In this document: in pieces, positions 24,731 through 33,946 of the stretch
Layout of the letters: each line of letters opens with the position of its first letter
Numbering within the stretch: the stretch's first letter is position 1
DNA from: Methanosuratincola petrocarbonis
GTDB lineage: Archaea > Thermoproteota > Methanomethylicia > Methanomethylicales > Methanomethylicaceae
Assembly: GCA_030522375.1 (NCBI GenBank)
Contig: CP130488.1
Location: 248,001 to 312,000 of the forward strand
Reading direction: 5' to 3'
DNA: 64,000 nucleotides
Translations under genes and position numbers: made by a program
The notes under the pieces: model-generated
Database searches by the model: none
Told to the model about the DNA's origin: nothing
Seen by the model: the letters and a program-made list of their open reading frames with translations, nothing else

Positions 24731-27124
24731 ATGGTTGGTTCTAGATCAGCGTACATAATCTTTTTCGACTCATTAAAGAAGGATGACATCCCTCTTGTCG
24801 GCGGGAAGTGTGCAAATCTTGGGGAACTCTTATCTTTTGGCGTGCCTGTACCTCCTGGTTTTGCAATAACAGCTGAGGCGTACAAGCTACACATAAACAG
24901 GAACAACCTCTGGGACAGGATAAAGGATGTGCTCTCCAGAATGGATATCGCCGACAGCGACTCTTTGGAATCCTCGTCCAGAGAAATCAGGTCAATAATC
25001 GAGTCTGCGCCCTTGCCGGCCGAACTGGCAGACGAGATAGTCGCGGCTTACCAGAAGCTAGGGAACATGCTGAAGGTCAAGGATCCTCCGGTCGCAGTCA
25101 GGAGCAGCGCCACCGCGGAAGACCTGCCTGGAGCCAGCTTCGCCGGACAGCAGGACACCTACCTCTTCGTTTCTGGGAAGGATCCGCTCCTCAAGTATGT
25201 CGTAAAGTGCTTCTCGTCACTATTCACCCCGAGGGCGATCGCCTACAGGAAGGAGAAGGGCTTCGACGATATGAAGGTCTACCTTAGCGTCGCAGTGCAG
25301 AAGATGGTCAATAGCGAATCTTCAGGGGTCATGTTTACCCTGGACCCGACCACAGGGAACCGTGATGTAGTACTCATTGAGGGGACGTGGGGGATCGGTG
25401 AGATGATAGTCCAGGGCAAGGTGAGCCCGGATGAATGGACGGTTGACAAGAAGACAATGACGATAATCGAAAGGAACATTTCAAAGAAGGTAATGATGGC
25501 AATCCGTTCCCCTTCGGACAGTGGCGAGGGCTTCCTGAGGGAGATCCCTGTCTCACAAGAGCGTATCGAAGCACCGTGCATCTCCGACGACCAGGTTCTC
25601 GAGCTCGCAAAGTTTGCGGTCGAAATAGAGAAGCACTATGGCATGGCGATGGACATAGAGTGGGCACTCGACTCTGAAGACAAGAAGCTGTACATAGTCC
25701 AGGCAAGGCCCGAGACTGTGTGGTCGATGAAACAAGTAACAGCACCTGAAGGCAAAAAAATGGACCAGATGGACAGCGGGGTCAAGCGCCTCTTGAGGGG
25801 CGTTCCGGCCTCACCCGGATTAGTATCTGGAAAGGCACACGTCATAATGGATACTAAACATATCCGGGAGTTCCAAGCAGGAGAGATACTGGTCACCGAG
25901 ATGACTTCCCCAGACTGGGCCCCGGCTATGCGGAAAGCTCTTGCGATAATCACCGACAGCGGAGGCAAGACATGCCACGCTGCGATAGTGAGCAGGGAGT
26001 TGGGCATCCCGTGCATCGTAGGGACCAAGGAGGCCACAAAGATCCTCAAAACAGGGCAAGTGATAACAGTGGATGCCACCCATGGGGTCGTCTATGAAGG
26101 AGACTTGATCGGCCCTGAGGAAAAGAAGCCTGTGATCCCAACGAAGGCTGCACTCAGCGTCGAGTCTTACTACCCGACTGCAACCAAGATATACATGAAC
26201 CTCGGGGAGCCTGGCATGATCGACAAGTACCGCGATCTGCCATTTGACGGGATAGGGCTGATGCGGGTTGAGTTCATAATCGCTGATGTCATAGGGGAAC
26301 ACCCTCTCCACTTGATAGAGACAAAGCAGGAGGAGAAGTTCATTGACAAACTCGCGACTGGGATCTCAAAAGTTGCAAGGGAGATACACCCGCGCCCGCT
26401 AGTTGTGAGGTTCAGCGACTTCAAGACCAACGAATATCGCCAGCTTGTGGGCGGAGAGAGGTTCGAGCCGCAGGAGGCAAACCCGATGATAGGATGGAGG
26501 GGGGTCAGCCGCTATGTTTCAGATGTTTACTCGCCCGCCTTCAGACTAGAGTGTAGGGCGATCAAGCGGGTTAGGGACGAGTGGGGTCTGAAGAACGTCT
26601 GGGTGATGTTGCCGTTCGTTAGAACAACATGGGAAGTCGAGTCGTGCCTGAATATAATGAAGGAGGAGGGTCTGCAGAGGGATCGTGACTTCAAGGTATG
26701 GCTCATGGCTGAGATCCCCTCTATAATATTTATGGCCGACGAATTCTCGAGGCTCTGCGACGGATTCAGCGTTGGCAGCAACGACCTAACGCAGCTCATC
26801 CTGGGCGTAGACAGGGACTCGCCCATACTCCCGGCGCAGGACTCCAGGTACTTCGACGAGAGGGATCCTGCGGTAATCAGGGCAATCACGCACCTGATAA
26901 AAGTGGCCCACTCGCACGGCGTTACAGTCAGCATCTGCGGTCAGGGCCCGAGCGTTTACCCTGACCTAACAGAGACGCTGGTGAGGGCTGGCATCGACAG
27001 CATTAGCGCGAACCCGGACATGGTCGTATGGACAAGGAAAGTCGTTGCTGGCGTTGAGCGGAAGGTTTTGATGGAGCGCCTAGTCAAGTCCAGCAAGAAC
27101 AACGGTTTCGAACTGCTGGAATGA
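24731..27124 (+). CDS. ppsA: Phosphoenolpyruvate synthase (pyruvate, water dikinase)
   Basis: The product is 797 residues. The N-terminal ATP-grasp/pyruvate-binding domain begins with LKKDDIPLVGGKCANLGEL and includes VRSSATAEDLPGASFAGQQDT. The swivelling phosphohistidine domain has DSGGKTCHAAIVSRELGIPCIVG with the catalytic His. The C-terminal TIM barrel has SVGSNDLTQLILGVDRDS and CGQGPS. It converts pyruvate and ATP to PEP, AMP and phosphate at the entry of gluconeogenesis. The upstream ATG near the TATA box was excluded. Possible control by the divergent Lrp protein. Confidence 0.97.
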   Translation: MVGSRSAYIIFFDSLKKDDIPLVGGKCANLGELLSFGVPVPPGFAITAEAYKLHINRNNLWDRIKDVLSRMDIADSDSLESSSREIRSIIESAPLPAELADEIVAAYQKLGNMLKVKDPPVAVRSSATAEDLPGASFAGQQDTYLFVSGKDPLLKYVVKCFSSLFTPRAIAYRKEKGFDDMKVYLSVAVQKMVNSESSGVMFTLDPTTGNRDVVLIEGTWGIGEMIVQGKVSPDEWTVDKKTMTIIERNISKKVMMAIRSPSDSGEGFLREIPVSQERIEAPCISDDQVLELAKFAVEIEKHYGMAMDIEWALDSEDKKLYIVQARPETVWSMKQVTAPEGKKMDQMDSGVKRLLRGVPASPGLVSGKAHVIMDTKHIREFQAGEILVTEMTSPDWAPAMRKALAIITDSGGKTCHAAIVSRELGIPCIVGTKEATKILKTGQVITVDATHGVVYEGDLIGPEEKKPVIPTKAALSVESYYPTATKIYMNLGEPGMIDKYRDLPFDGIGLMRVEFIIADVIGEHPLHLIETKQEEKFIDKLATGISKVAREIHPRPLVVRFSDFKTNEYRQLVGGERFEPQEANPMIGWRGVSRYVSDVYSPAFRLECRAIKRVRDEWGLKNVWVMLPFVRTTWEVESCLNIMKEEGLQRDRDFKVWLMAEIPSIIFMADEFSRLCDGFSVGSNDLTQLILGVDRDSPILPAQDSRYFDERDPAVIRAITHLIKVAHSHGVTVSICGQGPSVYPDLTETLVRAGIDSISANPDMVVWTRKVVAGVERKVLMERLVKSSKNNGFELLE

Positions 27125-27199
27125 CCTTCCTTCTCTTTCAACCCTTTCCAACCGCCTTCTCTTTTTCCGCAAGACAACTTTGCCCCTTCAGCCTCCCCT

Positions 27200-27757
27200 C
27201 TACTGATCATTTTTGCCGATACCCACCTCAATTTCGCGGTCGCAGAACTTTCGTATCATGCTGTAATGCCTGGGTGCCGAGATGCCGTTCCAGTCCGTCA
27301 TTTCGCAAAGCAGTATGAGGCTGACCTGAAGCCTTGCTGCTGCAGTTGTTATCTCGAAGAGATCCAAAGCAAGCCGCCTTCGCGAAAAGTGCCCTTCACT
27401 AGTCCCGTTCACCGGGTCTATAACCGCGATGGACGGCTTTATTCCAGAGATCAGGGTAGCGACCTCGCCCAAGGACTCGAAAATACCGAGTACCAAGTTC
27501 TCCGAGCCGGCCATTGAACGCAACGCAGCCTCCTCAACCGCTAAAAGCCTCTGTTGCAGATAGAGCGCTCTATCTCCTCTACACCCAGTTTCGATGCACA
27601 TTTTGATCGCAAGCCTCCTAGCCGCATTTCTGTCCCCATGCAGGAGCAAGGTCTGTCTGCCTGTTGGATCCGTTACAGTGGCGCCACAAGCTCTCATCCA
27701 GAATCCGCCCTGAGATGCCCCACTCACTTCGGGGGCTCGTGGTTGATCCTGATTCAC
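27200..27757 (-). CDS. Degenerate RecA/RadA-like protein downstream of RadA
   Basis: The product is 185 residues from the GTG at 27757, which overlaps the radA stop by 4 bases (GTGA); ATG 27697 would give 165. The pattern of strands and helices resembles a RecA-fold core, but the P-loop position reads LLLHGDRNAARR with no GKT/GKS, and the Walker B-like strand reads IAVIDPVNG. A later strand LILLCEMTD corresponds to the region after Walker B in RadB. It is probably a non-hydrolysing RadA paralogue. The assignment is by eye and only moderate. Confidence 0.6.
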   Translation of the reverse strand: MNQDQPRAPEVSGASQGGFWMRACGATVTDPTGRQTLLLHGDRNAARRLAIKMCIETGCRGDRALYLQQRLLAVEEAALRSMAGSENLVLGIFESLGEVATLISGIKPSIAVIDPVNGTSEGHFSRRRLALDLFEITTAAARLQVSLILLCEMTDWNGISAPRHYSMIRKFCDREIEVGIGKNDQ

Positions 27758-28719
27758 TTTGGAGCCTCCGAGTCCTTTACCCCCGCTTCGGTGAGCATAA
27801 CCCAGGTCGAATTCCGGGGGTGCTTCGGTGAGTCGATCACACTGACCCTCGTCATGCCCTTTGATCTCTCCAGCCACAGCCTGAATGTGCAGCCGTGCGC
27901 AACAACATTCCCTCCAGCGGGTCTAGCCGGCTTCACCCCCGGTATGACCTCAGGGACGTCCAGGATCTGGTTTGTTACAACTACTATGGCATCATGCATT
28001 GTCGAGATCCTCTGGAGCTGGTGAATGAACGTGTTTAGCCTCTGTTGCCTTGAGACCAAATTTTCCCTCCCAGAATACTCTGCACGGAAGTGGGCTGTGA
28101 GCGAATCCACGATGATCAGGTCCGCCCTCTTCTCCACGACGTACTCTTGTGCAACCCTGAGTCCCTCGAACTGGTGATCCGAGTTGATGGCCCTGAATAC
28201 ATGCACGCGATCCAGTATCTGGTCACCATCTAACCCGAGCGCCTTTGCAATAGGGTAAAGCCTCTCGGGCTTGAAGGTGTCCTCCGTGTCTATGTAGAAA
28301 GCCGCCCCGTCAAGTCCTCCACGATTCCGTGTCAGCTGCACGGTAAGGCAAAGCTGGAGGCAGATCTGAGTCTTCCCCGTGCCGTATGCCCCGATCAGCT
28401 CCGTGATCCCCGGCTCCAGGCCGCCGCAAAGCAGGAGGTCCAGGTTCTTCGATCCCGTCGTCAGGAATTGGATACTCTTCCTCCTCTCAAGATATTCCCT
28501 GGCAGTCATAACCTTCGGAAAAACCGCTTCCCTGGCGTTCTTCACAGCCTCGCCTGCCTTGCCCTCAGCCAGCTCGCTTATTTCTTCGAGCTCCCTCGCA
28601 GGGATGCAGGCAAGATCCTTCACTGTTTTAATCCCTGCCTTTCTCAGCTTCTCTGCAGTTGCAGATCCTATCCCTGCCAAATCCTCCAGCTCGAGCCCGT
28701 CTCCATCTTCATAGCCCAT
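27754..28719 (-). CDS. radA: DNA repair and recombination protein RadA
   Basis: The product is 321 residues. The N-terminal helix-hairpin-helix region (LEDLAGIGSATAEKLRKAG) is followed by the RecA core with Walker A GAYGTGKTQ, IDTEDTF, and Walker B LIIVDSLTAHFR. L1/L2 regions are present (VVTNQILDVPEV and PAGGNVVAHG). It forms filaments on single-stranded DNA and catalyses strand exchange. It is the fourth of five overlapping minus-strand genes. Confidence 0.96.
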   Translation of the reverse strand: MGYEDGDGLELEDLAGIGSATAEKLRKAGIKTVKDLACIPARELEEISELAEGKAGEAVKNAREAVFPKVMTAREYLERRKSIQFLTTGSKNLDLLLCGGLEPGITELIGAYGTGKTQICLQLCLTVQLTRNRGGLDGAAFYIDTEDTFKPERLYPIAKALGLDGDQILDRVHVFRAINSDHQFEGLRVAQEYVVEKRADLIIVDSLTAHFRAEYSGRENLVSRQQRLNTFIHQLQRISTMHDAIVVVTNQILDVPEVIPGVKPARPAGGNVVAHGCTFRLWLERSKGMTRVSVIDSPKHPRNSTWVMLTEAGVKDSEAPK

Positions 28720-29020
28720 TGTAGACCCTCCTCAAGATCTCGATCGCGTCCAGGAGCAATTCCTTGCCATCCGCCTCGTTCCCGTCGGCGTCTTTCCTTT
28801 TGAGGATCGATCTCTCCGCCCCGAGTATTTCCAAAAACTCCTCGACGCTGTACTCCTCTTCGTTTATTTTCTCCTCCCTCCCGAACTTGCCTCTCGAAAA
28901 AACTGTTCTTCTTACCCTGTCCTCGCCTACGGCAGAAACCTCGACACCAACCACTCGGTCGCCTTGACCCCTGCCCAGGCTCCAATAGATCCTGTTTTCA
29001 GACACGTACCTCACCCTCAT
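28709..29020 (-). CDS. Small hypothetical protein between the HerA-like gene and radA
   Basis: A 103-residue charged protein from ATG 29020; GTG starts at 29014 and 29005 are alternatives. The N-terminal half looks beta-rich (RVRYVSENRIYWSLG and VVGVEVSAVG) and the C-terminal half helical. It overlaps the upstream gene by 23 bases and radA by 11, so it is probably coupled to RadA synthesis. No known family seen. Confidence 0.55.
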   Translation of the reverse strand: MRVRYVSENRIYWSLGRGQGDRVVGVEVSAVGEDRVRRTVFSRGKFGREEKINEEEYSVEEFLEILGAERSILKRKDADGNEADGKELLLDAIEILRRVYNGL

Positions 29021-30371
29021 TTTCTGCCTCCTCCTCATCAAGGGCCCGCTCTCCGGCCTTTGTCAGCCTGTACCAGTTAGTCCCGTTCCCGTCGGCAAAC
29101 TCGATTATCAGGAAGTGCCTTGAGAGCATCCTCACAACCCTCTTAAGGGCGCCGCTCCGCTGTTTGGAGACTGCATCGACTGGGACCCTGCCACCCCTTA
29201 TCATCACCATGAGCTCCTTGGCAGTCTGGTGCATTGTCTTGTCAGAGAAGATCTTCTCCAGAAGGGTAACCCTCTTTTCAACCTCCCTGTGCATCTTGAA
29301 GTCCTCGCCCAGGCTTCTCATATGCATCTCGATTTCCTCGTCCCCGACAGGTTTGAATCCGGTCCTCCTTATCCTGACTGGTCGTATTGCGTCCGAGTAG
29401 CGCGAAATAACGAGCAGCTGCTCCTGGGCAACGTTGGAGCAAGATCTGCCGGCGTCAGGTACCTGCCATTTGCGTTTCATTGTTTGGTCACCATGCGAAA
29501 CAGTTCTGCACCTGATCTCTGAAGTCAGCGTATTCGCTATCCACCGGGGCATAGAGGAGATAGTTGAGGTCGCAATAATTAGTAAAGCTCCCCTCCTAGC
29601 CAGCTCGTCTGCACTCGACTCCAATGCCTCGGTCAGCTCCTCCGGCGCATCCTGGGCGAAGATCCAGTCGGCTGGGTCGATCACTATTCCTGTCACATCG
29701 AAAGTCCCAAAATTCAGGAAGAGGTCCATAGCAGCCAATCTGCAGACTCTGACCGAAGACAACTTCGAGAGGTCGATCAGGGCGGGGGTATGCACCTCCT
29801 GCGGGATCGGGCGGTCAAAAGCCCGCAGTTCCCAGAGTGCATTCCTGAGCGAGTCTATGTTCTGCCCTTGTCTGGGGTGGGCCTCGGCCTCTATCTGGAG
29901 CAGGCTCTCGAGCAGATCTGAGGGCTTAGGGTCGTCTTTCCCCTGCGATAGTGACAGGAGCAGCGCCCTCTCAAGGTAGATCCTCTCGCTTCTTGTTGTC
30001 TTAAGAACAGCCTGGACAGCTGCTGCTATCAGCTCCGGGAACCCCATTCGTGATGCGTTGAAGGGGTTCGCCTGGAAGTTCCTTCCTGCACGATAAACTC
30101 TCAGTGATGGCATGTAGCTCACAAGACCGGAGTAGTCTCCTGTCATGTCTATGATGAGAAGTTTCTCGCCTGCCTCGAAGCATCTGAGTGCGAGCTCCAT
30201 TCCGACCTCTGACCTCTCGGGGCCGATGCCGGTGATGCAGCACCTCTTCAGCTCGTCCCTTTCGAGACCAAACTCCCCCGACACGTGGTCGCCAGGGCGA
30301 ATGTGTCCGATGCCCGCCCTACCAGAAAAAAGCCCCTCTAGCGCGCCATGGGCTTCCTCGGCCCGCCTCAT
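28998..30371 (-). CDS. HerA/VirB4-like pseudo-ATPase with C-terminal winged helix
   Basis: The product is 457 residues. The sequence follows the HerA/VirB4 pattern: LLIIDMTGDYSGLVS like the ID.HGEYS strand, then RVYRAGRNFQANPF, ALIDLSKLSS, and VIDPADWIF where DEAH/DEAQ is expected. The P-loop position reads TGIGPERSEVG with no lysine-serine/threonine, and the Walker B glutamate is replaced by proline. Residues from about 365 onward look like a winged-helix domain (KELMVMIRGGRVPVDAVSK). It probably cannot hydrolyse ATP. It is the second gene of the RadA cluster. Confidence 0.65.
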   Translation of the reverse strand: MRRAEEAHGALEGLFSGRAGIGHIRPGDHVSGEFGLERDELKRCCITGIGPERSEVGMELALRCFEAGEKLLIIDMTGDYSGLVSYMPSLRVYRAGRNFQANPFNASRMGFPELIAAAVQAVLKTTRSERIYLERALLLSLSQGKDDPKPSDLLESLLQIEAEAHPRQGQNIDSLRNALWELRAFDRPIPQEVHTPALIDLSKLSSVRVCRLAAMDLFLNFGTFDVTGIVIDPADWIFAQDAPEELTEALESSADELARRGALLIIATSTISSMPRWIANTLTSEIRCRTVSHGDQTMKRKWQVPDAGRSCSNVAQEQLLVISRYSDAIRPVRIRRTGFKPVGDEEIEMHMRSLGEDFKMHREVEKRVTLLEKIFSDKTMHQTAKELMVMIRGGRVPVDAVSKQRSGALKRVVRMLSRHFLIIEFADGNGTNWYRLTKAGERALDEEEAENEGEVRV

Positions 30372-30985
30372 GGGATCACCATCGGTCTTAGTATTATGTC
30401 CTTCCCCCTGTGGATCTCAACGCCCGCTGTCGGGGATGTCGAGGCGATCACGGTTCTGACTATGTTGAGCAATTCCATCTGCTCGATTCCAGCCCTCTCG
30501 AACTCAGCCTTTATTGAAGGTCCGTGCTTGGATGCGATCTGCATGCTGTTAAGGAAATCTCCCTCATCTGTTACGATCCCGACGAAAGATATTGTCCGAT
30601 CTCCGCCCCCGAGCGCCTTCAGGACTTCGCTCACCGCCATCTTGTAGGTCTCAGGCGACCTGGATCTGTCCTTTATGCTGAATGAGGAGACGCAGACGAA
30701 TCCAGCCCCCCTGACCAGTATTACGTATGGCGATTCGCTGCTGGGCAGGTAATAGTCCAATGCAACGCTCTCTTTCTTGAGGCTCTTGCAGCTTCGGGCC
30801 TTCCAGTCGCTTATCCTATCGAATATCCTGCCTTTCCTCCAGAGCTCGTGTAGTCGGCTCAGGATCTTCCTGAAAATGCCTGACTTGACTATCAGGTATA
30901 GCGCGGCTATTGGAATGGTCCATGGAAAAACCACAAGTAATGTGCCGATTATTAGCCACTTCAGCAACGAAGACCAAAAGGCCAT
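30368..30985 (-). CDS. Membrane-anchored protein, first gene of the RadA cluster
   Basis: The product is 205 residues. One long or two short hydrophobic segments occupy residues 5-36, followed by a basic linker and a soluble domain (SPYVILVRGAGFVCVSS onward). The soluble part could correspond to the N-terminal domain that VirB4-type ATPases carry in front of the motor, but this is speculation. It overlaps the HerA-like gene by 4 bases. Function unknown. Confidence 0.55.
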   Translation of the reverse strand: MAFWSSLLKWLIIGTLLVVFPWTIPIAALYLIVKSGIFRKILSRLHELWRKGRIFDRISDWKARSCKSLKKESVALDYYLPSSESPYVILVRGAGFVCVSSFSIKDRSRSPETYKMAVSEVLKALGGGDRTISFVGIVTDEGDFLNSMQIASKHGPSIKAEFERAGIEQMELLNIVRTVIASTSPTAGVEIHRGKDIILRPMVIP

Positions 30986-31122
30986 CTTCGGGTCCTTCCA
31001 AAAAAAACCTCGCCACCCGACGAATTTAAGTGATCTTAAGGCTCACATCGATTCGATTTTTTTAGAAAAATCGGATCCGAGTTAAAGAAAGTTAGATAAA
31101 TGATAGGTGCGCAATTCTGGTT

Positions 31123-31752
31123 ATGGAAGAAGATCGCCGGCGCGAAGTGATGGATGCACTGGGTGAGAGGACAAGGTACGAGATCGTAGCCGCGCTCATT
31201 AAGAAAGAGCTTACAGGCGACGAGATAGCCTCTGCCGTGAACCGGTCTCGGAGCACGGTGGAATCCCACCTCTCAATGCTGCTGAGGCTTGGGTTGATCT
31301 CAAGGGAATTGCGGGACAGGGTCTACTACTACCGTGCAACCCCCCTCGCTGTCCAGTACTTGGGGGGCGCAACATCTATCGAGGCGCAGCTGCCGACAAC
31401 GGGCCGCTCAGAGTCGAAAGAACCGGGGTATCTGTGGGCGGTCTTCTCCGCGGTGGCGGGCTCTTTATATTTCATGATAAATCAGTATGTTTATCCGTTC
31501 CACATATTCGGGATGGGGATCCTTTTCGGGATAGCCTCAGCAATCCTGTTCAGGAGCTTCAGGGACGTCGTCAAGGCTACCGTCGCTACTTCCTTCGTGA
31601 TCTCTTTCCTTGCATACCTGTTTCTTTTCAGTTCCAGCCCGGTGACTTTCTTCGCCTCTTTCACGATATCTCTGGTCTACATCGCAATAGGGCTCGCTCT
31701 TTGGTTGCTGATAAGGTCTTTCAGCCGTTCAATCTCCAAGATCAGGGGATGA
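31123..31752 (+). CDS. ArsR-type winged-helix regulator with membrane domain
   Basis: The product is 209 residues. Residues 1-85 form a winged helix (RTRYEIVAALIKKELTGDEIA, then RSTVESHLSMLLRLGLISRE). Residues 100-200 hold four membrane helices. It would be a membrane-tethered transcription regulator that may respond to a membrane or external signal. It is divergent from the RadA cluster. Confidence 0.8.
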   Translation: MEEDRRREVMDALGERTRYEIVAALIKKELTGDEIASAVNRSRSTVESHLSMLLRLGLISRELRDRVYYYRATPLAVQYLGGATSIEAQLPTTGRSESKEPGYLWAVFSAVAGSLYFMINQYVYPFHIFGMGILFGIASAILFRSFRDVVKATVATSFVISFLAYLFLFSSSPVTFFASFTISLVYIAIGLALWLLIRSFSRSISKIRG

Positions 31753-31829
31753 TCCGCCTGCTTCTCCCTTGGAAATGCTTTTGAGCCAAGGGAGCTTATC
31801 CTATCTTGGTGTCCTTCTTGTCTTCAGGG

Positions 31830-32336
31830 ATGCTGGAATCCATGACAAGGGAGGATCTCATACGCTACATTGAGATCCTCTCGAAAAACTTTCTCACCAT
31901 TGATGGGTACTGGTTCCTGGGGGTGGAGGAGAAATTCGGGATCGAGGCTGCAATCGACCTTGACAGGCGTGCCTGGGAGCAGTATGCCGTCTCTGAGGCC
32001 AAGCGGATCAAGGAGCTGCTAGGGATAGCCGAAGGCACATTGGCCGATCTGGAGCGGGCCCTGCATCTGATATGCCTCGCCCCCTCCTCTGGAGTCAAGA
32101 CCGAGCTGCTTGACGGTCGCCTATTAATGACCGTAACAAAGTGCCGCCCACAACGCGCAAGGACAAGGGATGGAAGAGGAGAGTTCGCTTGCAAGCCCGT
32201 CGGTTTCGCGCATCTTTCGACCTTTGCAAAGACGATCAACCCAAGATTCGAGACCAGGTGCATCTTTGCGCCGCCCGATCCTCATCCTGATGGGCTCTGG
32301 TGCAGGTGGGAGTTCTCGGTAAAGAAGAATGAGTAG
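31830..32336 (+). CDS. Conserved hypothetical protein (DUF6125-like)
   Basis: The product is 168 residues from ATG 31830 (ATG 31842 also possible). The N-terminus MTREDLIRYIEILSKNFLTIDGYWFLGVE followed by a helical segment with FGIEAAIDLDRRAWEQY resembles a family common in anaerobic archaea and bacteria, of unknown function. The C-terminal half has two cysteines near CKPVGF and CIFAPPD and a Trp-rich end. It is followed 17 bases later by the SagB-like gene. Confidence 0.65.
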   Translation: MLESMTREDLIRYIEILSKNFLTIDGYWFLGVEEKFGIEAAIDLDRRAWEQYAVSEAKRIKELLGIAEGTLADLERALHLICLAPSSGVKTELLDGRLLMTVTKCRPQRARTRDGRGEFACKPVGFAHLSTFAKTINPRFETRCIFAPPDPHPDGLWCRWEFSVKKNE

Positions 32337-32353
32337 GTAGACGGGTGGGCAGA

Positions 32354-33079
32354 ATGCCTGATAAGATCGGGTACCTGTTCCAGCAAGAGACGAAACACTG
32401 GCGGGATCGCCCAGGCGGCGGTATGGTTGATTGGCGGAAGAAACCCTCCCCCTACAAGGAATATCCCGGATCAGAAGAGATCGCGCTACCTGCATTTCCG
32501 ATCCCTGCTGCCACGCTTGAGTGGTGCATAAGAACCAGGCGTAGCATCAGGGAGTATTCCCCCGAACCAGTCTCGCTTGATCAGATCTCCTTCATGCTCT
32601 GGGCATCCACGGGCCTCCGGGAGCGGACTGGAGGTTACGAATTCAGGACCGCCCCGTCTGCGGGCGCCCTCTACCCTGTCGAGACTTATTTGCTGGTGAA
32701 CAATTGCTCCGGCCTTAAGAATGGGATCTACCACTACTCGGTCAGGAGGCATAGCCTCGAGACCGTTAAACAGGGTGATTTCGGGGAAAGGCTGGCACAT
32801 GCATCTCTCGGGCAGCCGATGTGTGCTGAAGCCCCTTGCGTCTTCATGTGGTCCGCTGTCTTTAGCAGATCGGAATGGAAATACAAGGATCGGGCCTACC
32901 AGTATGTTTACCTCGAGGCGGGGCATATAGCGCATAACTTGGCTCTTGCAGCAGTCTCGTTGGGGCTAGGTACGTGTCAGATCGCTGCATTCTTTGATGA
33001 CGAAGTAAACAAGCTGATAGGTCTCGACGGGGCTGAGGAGTCTGTTATATACATGAGCTCCGTCGGCCGACCTGCCTAG
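32354..33079 (+). CDS. SagB-type nitroreductase/dehydrogenase
   Basis: The product is 241 residues in the FMN-binding nitroreductase fold. RRSIREYSPEPVSLDQISFMLWASTG at the N-terminus, then RTAPSAGALYPVETYLLV, the SagB/ThcOx signature, and the end GLGTCQIAAFFDDEVNKLIG. SagB proteins oxidise azolines or other substrates. No cyclodehydratase (YcaO) partner is visible here. It overlaps the convergent radical SAM gene by 4 bases. Confidence 0.88.
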   Translation: MPDKIGYLFQQETKHWRDRPGGGMVDWRKKPSPYKEYPGSEEIALPAFPIPAATLEWCIRTRRSIREYSPEPVSLDQISFMLWASTGLRERTGGYEFRTAPSAGALYPVETYLLVNNCSGLKNGIYHYSVRRHSLETVKQGDFGERLAHASLGQPMCAEAPCVFMWSAVFSRSEWKYKDRAYQYVYLEAGHIAHNLALAAVSLGLGTCQIAAFFDDEVNKLIGLDGAEESVIYMSSVGRPA

Positions 33080-33915
33080 ATCCCGGGCTTGTGGACGCAG
33101 CAGTCGCGGACAAACAAAACTTCCAGACCTGCGCCCTTTGCATAATCCAGTGTTTCCTGTGATGGGTTTGCGATCCCGTCGAACTCCAAGTCTAATGCCA
33201 TCCTCTCGTACATGATCCTGGGTTTCCCCCTCCCCCTCATGCACCCCAGGGTCAGGTGGGACTCCAGCCTTTCGCGTGCGTATCCCATCACCTTCTTCAC
33301 TTCTGCGGGATCGGGCGTTCCCCCGTCTGTCAGGACGAGGATGCCGCAGGCACCGGGGTTTGCCTCTGCTATCATGTCGACGGCCCTGTACTCGCCGATT
33401 ACTCTGCCATGCTCGATCCCTATCAGCACATGGGGGGCGAGCAGAGGGAATCTGGTCTTTGCATTCGAAAGCGCGTCCTCGTAGTCCCTGATGCTCCATC
33501 CCCCGCCGAGATGGCAAGTCACAGCTTGCTGGCTCCCGATGACGTCCAGCAGCAGTGTGTCGACCCCTGCCTTCGCCAACCTGTCCATGATCCCTTTGTC
33601 GAGGAGCCCTCCGTGCATGCTGACCTTGACCCCTGTCCTCCTCTTTCCCTCCTCTATCGCAGAGATCATGTTCTCGACGGGCAACCTCCCTGACCTAGTG
33701 AACCCGCCTGTTATGAGCAATCTCTTAGCACCGCTCTTCCTTGCGGCGATAAACGCCCTGATCAGGTCTGTCGGCATAGACGCCTTTGCCATCCCCGAGA
33801 GGTACCTTCCTCTGCAGTGAGGGCAATCGAGCTCACACCTTGTTCCGGTTATAGATACCGGGACAACGGCAGGGCTCGGCCTGTAAAAAAAGATCCTCTC
33901 GCTCCTCACCTTCAA
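33076..33915 (-). CDS. Radical SAM protein of the lipoate cluster (LipS-type lipoyl synthase component)
   Basis: The product is 279 residues. The radical SAM motif is CELDCPHC near residues 28-35. Its partner cysteines near the C-terminus (CMRGRG, CCVHKPG) could bind an auxiliary cluster. Archaeal lipoyl synthase is made by two radical SAM proteins, LipS1 and LipS2, that insert the two sulfurs into octanoyl lysine. Location beside lipoate ligase genes and a second radical SAM gene supports this, but I cannot tell which of the two it is. It is the last gene of the TrmB-headed operon. Confidence 0.78.
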   Translation of the reverse strand: MKVRSERIFFYRPSPAVVPVSITGTRCELDCPHCRGRYLSGMAKASMPTDLIRAFIAARKSGAKRLLITGGFTRSGRLPVENMISAIEEGKRRTGVKVSMHGGLLDKGIMDRLAKAGVDTLLLDVIGSQQAVTCHLGGGWSIRDYEDALSNAKTRFPLLAPHVLIGIEHGRVIGEYRAVDMIAEANPGACGILVLTDGGTPDPAEVKKVMGYARERLESHLTLGCMRGRGKPRIMYERMALDLEFDGIANPSQETLDYAKGAGLEVLFVRDCCVHKPGI

Positions 33916-33946
33916 ACCAGCCCCATCCGGTCAAATAGACGTTCTG

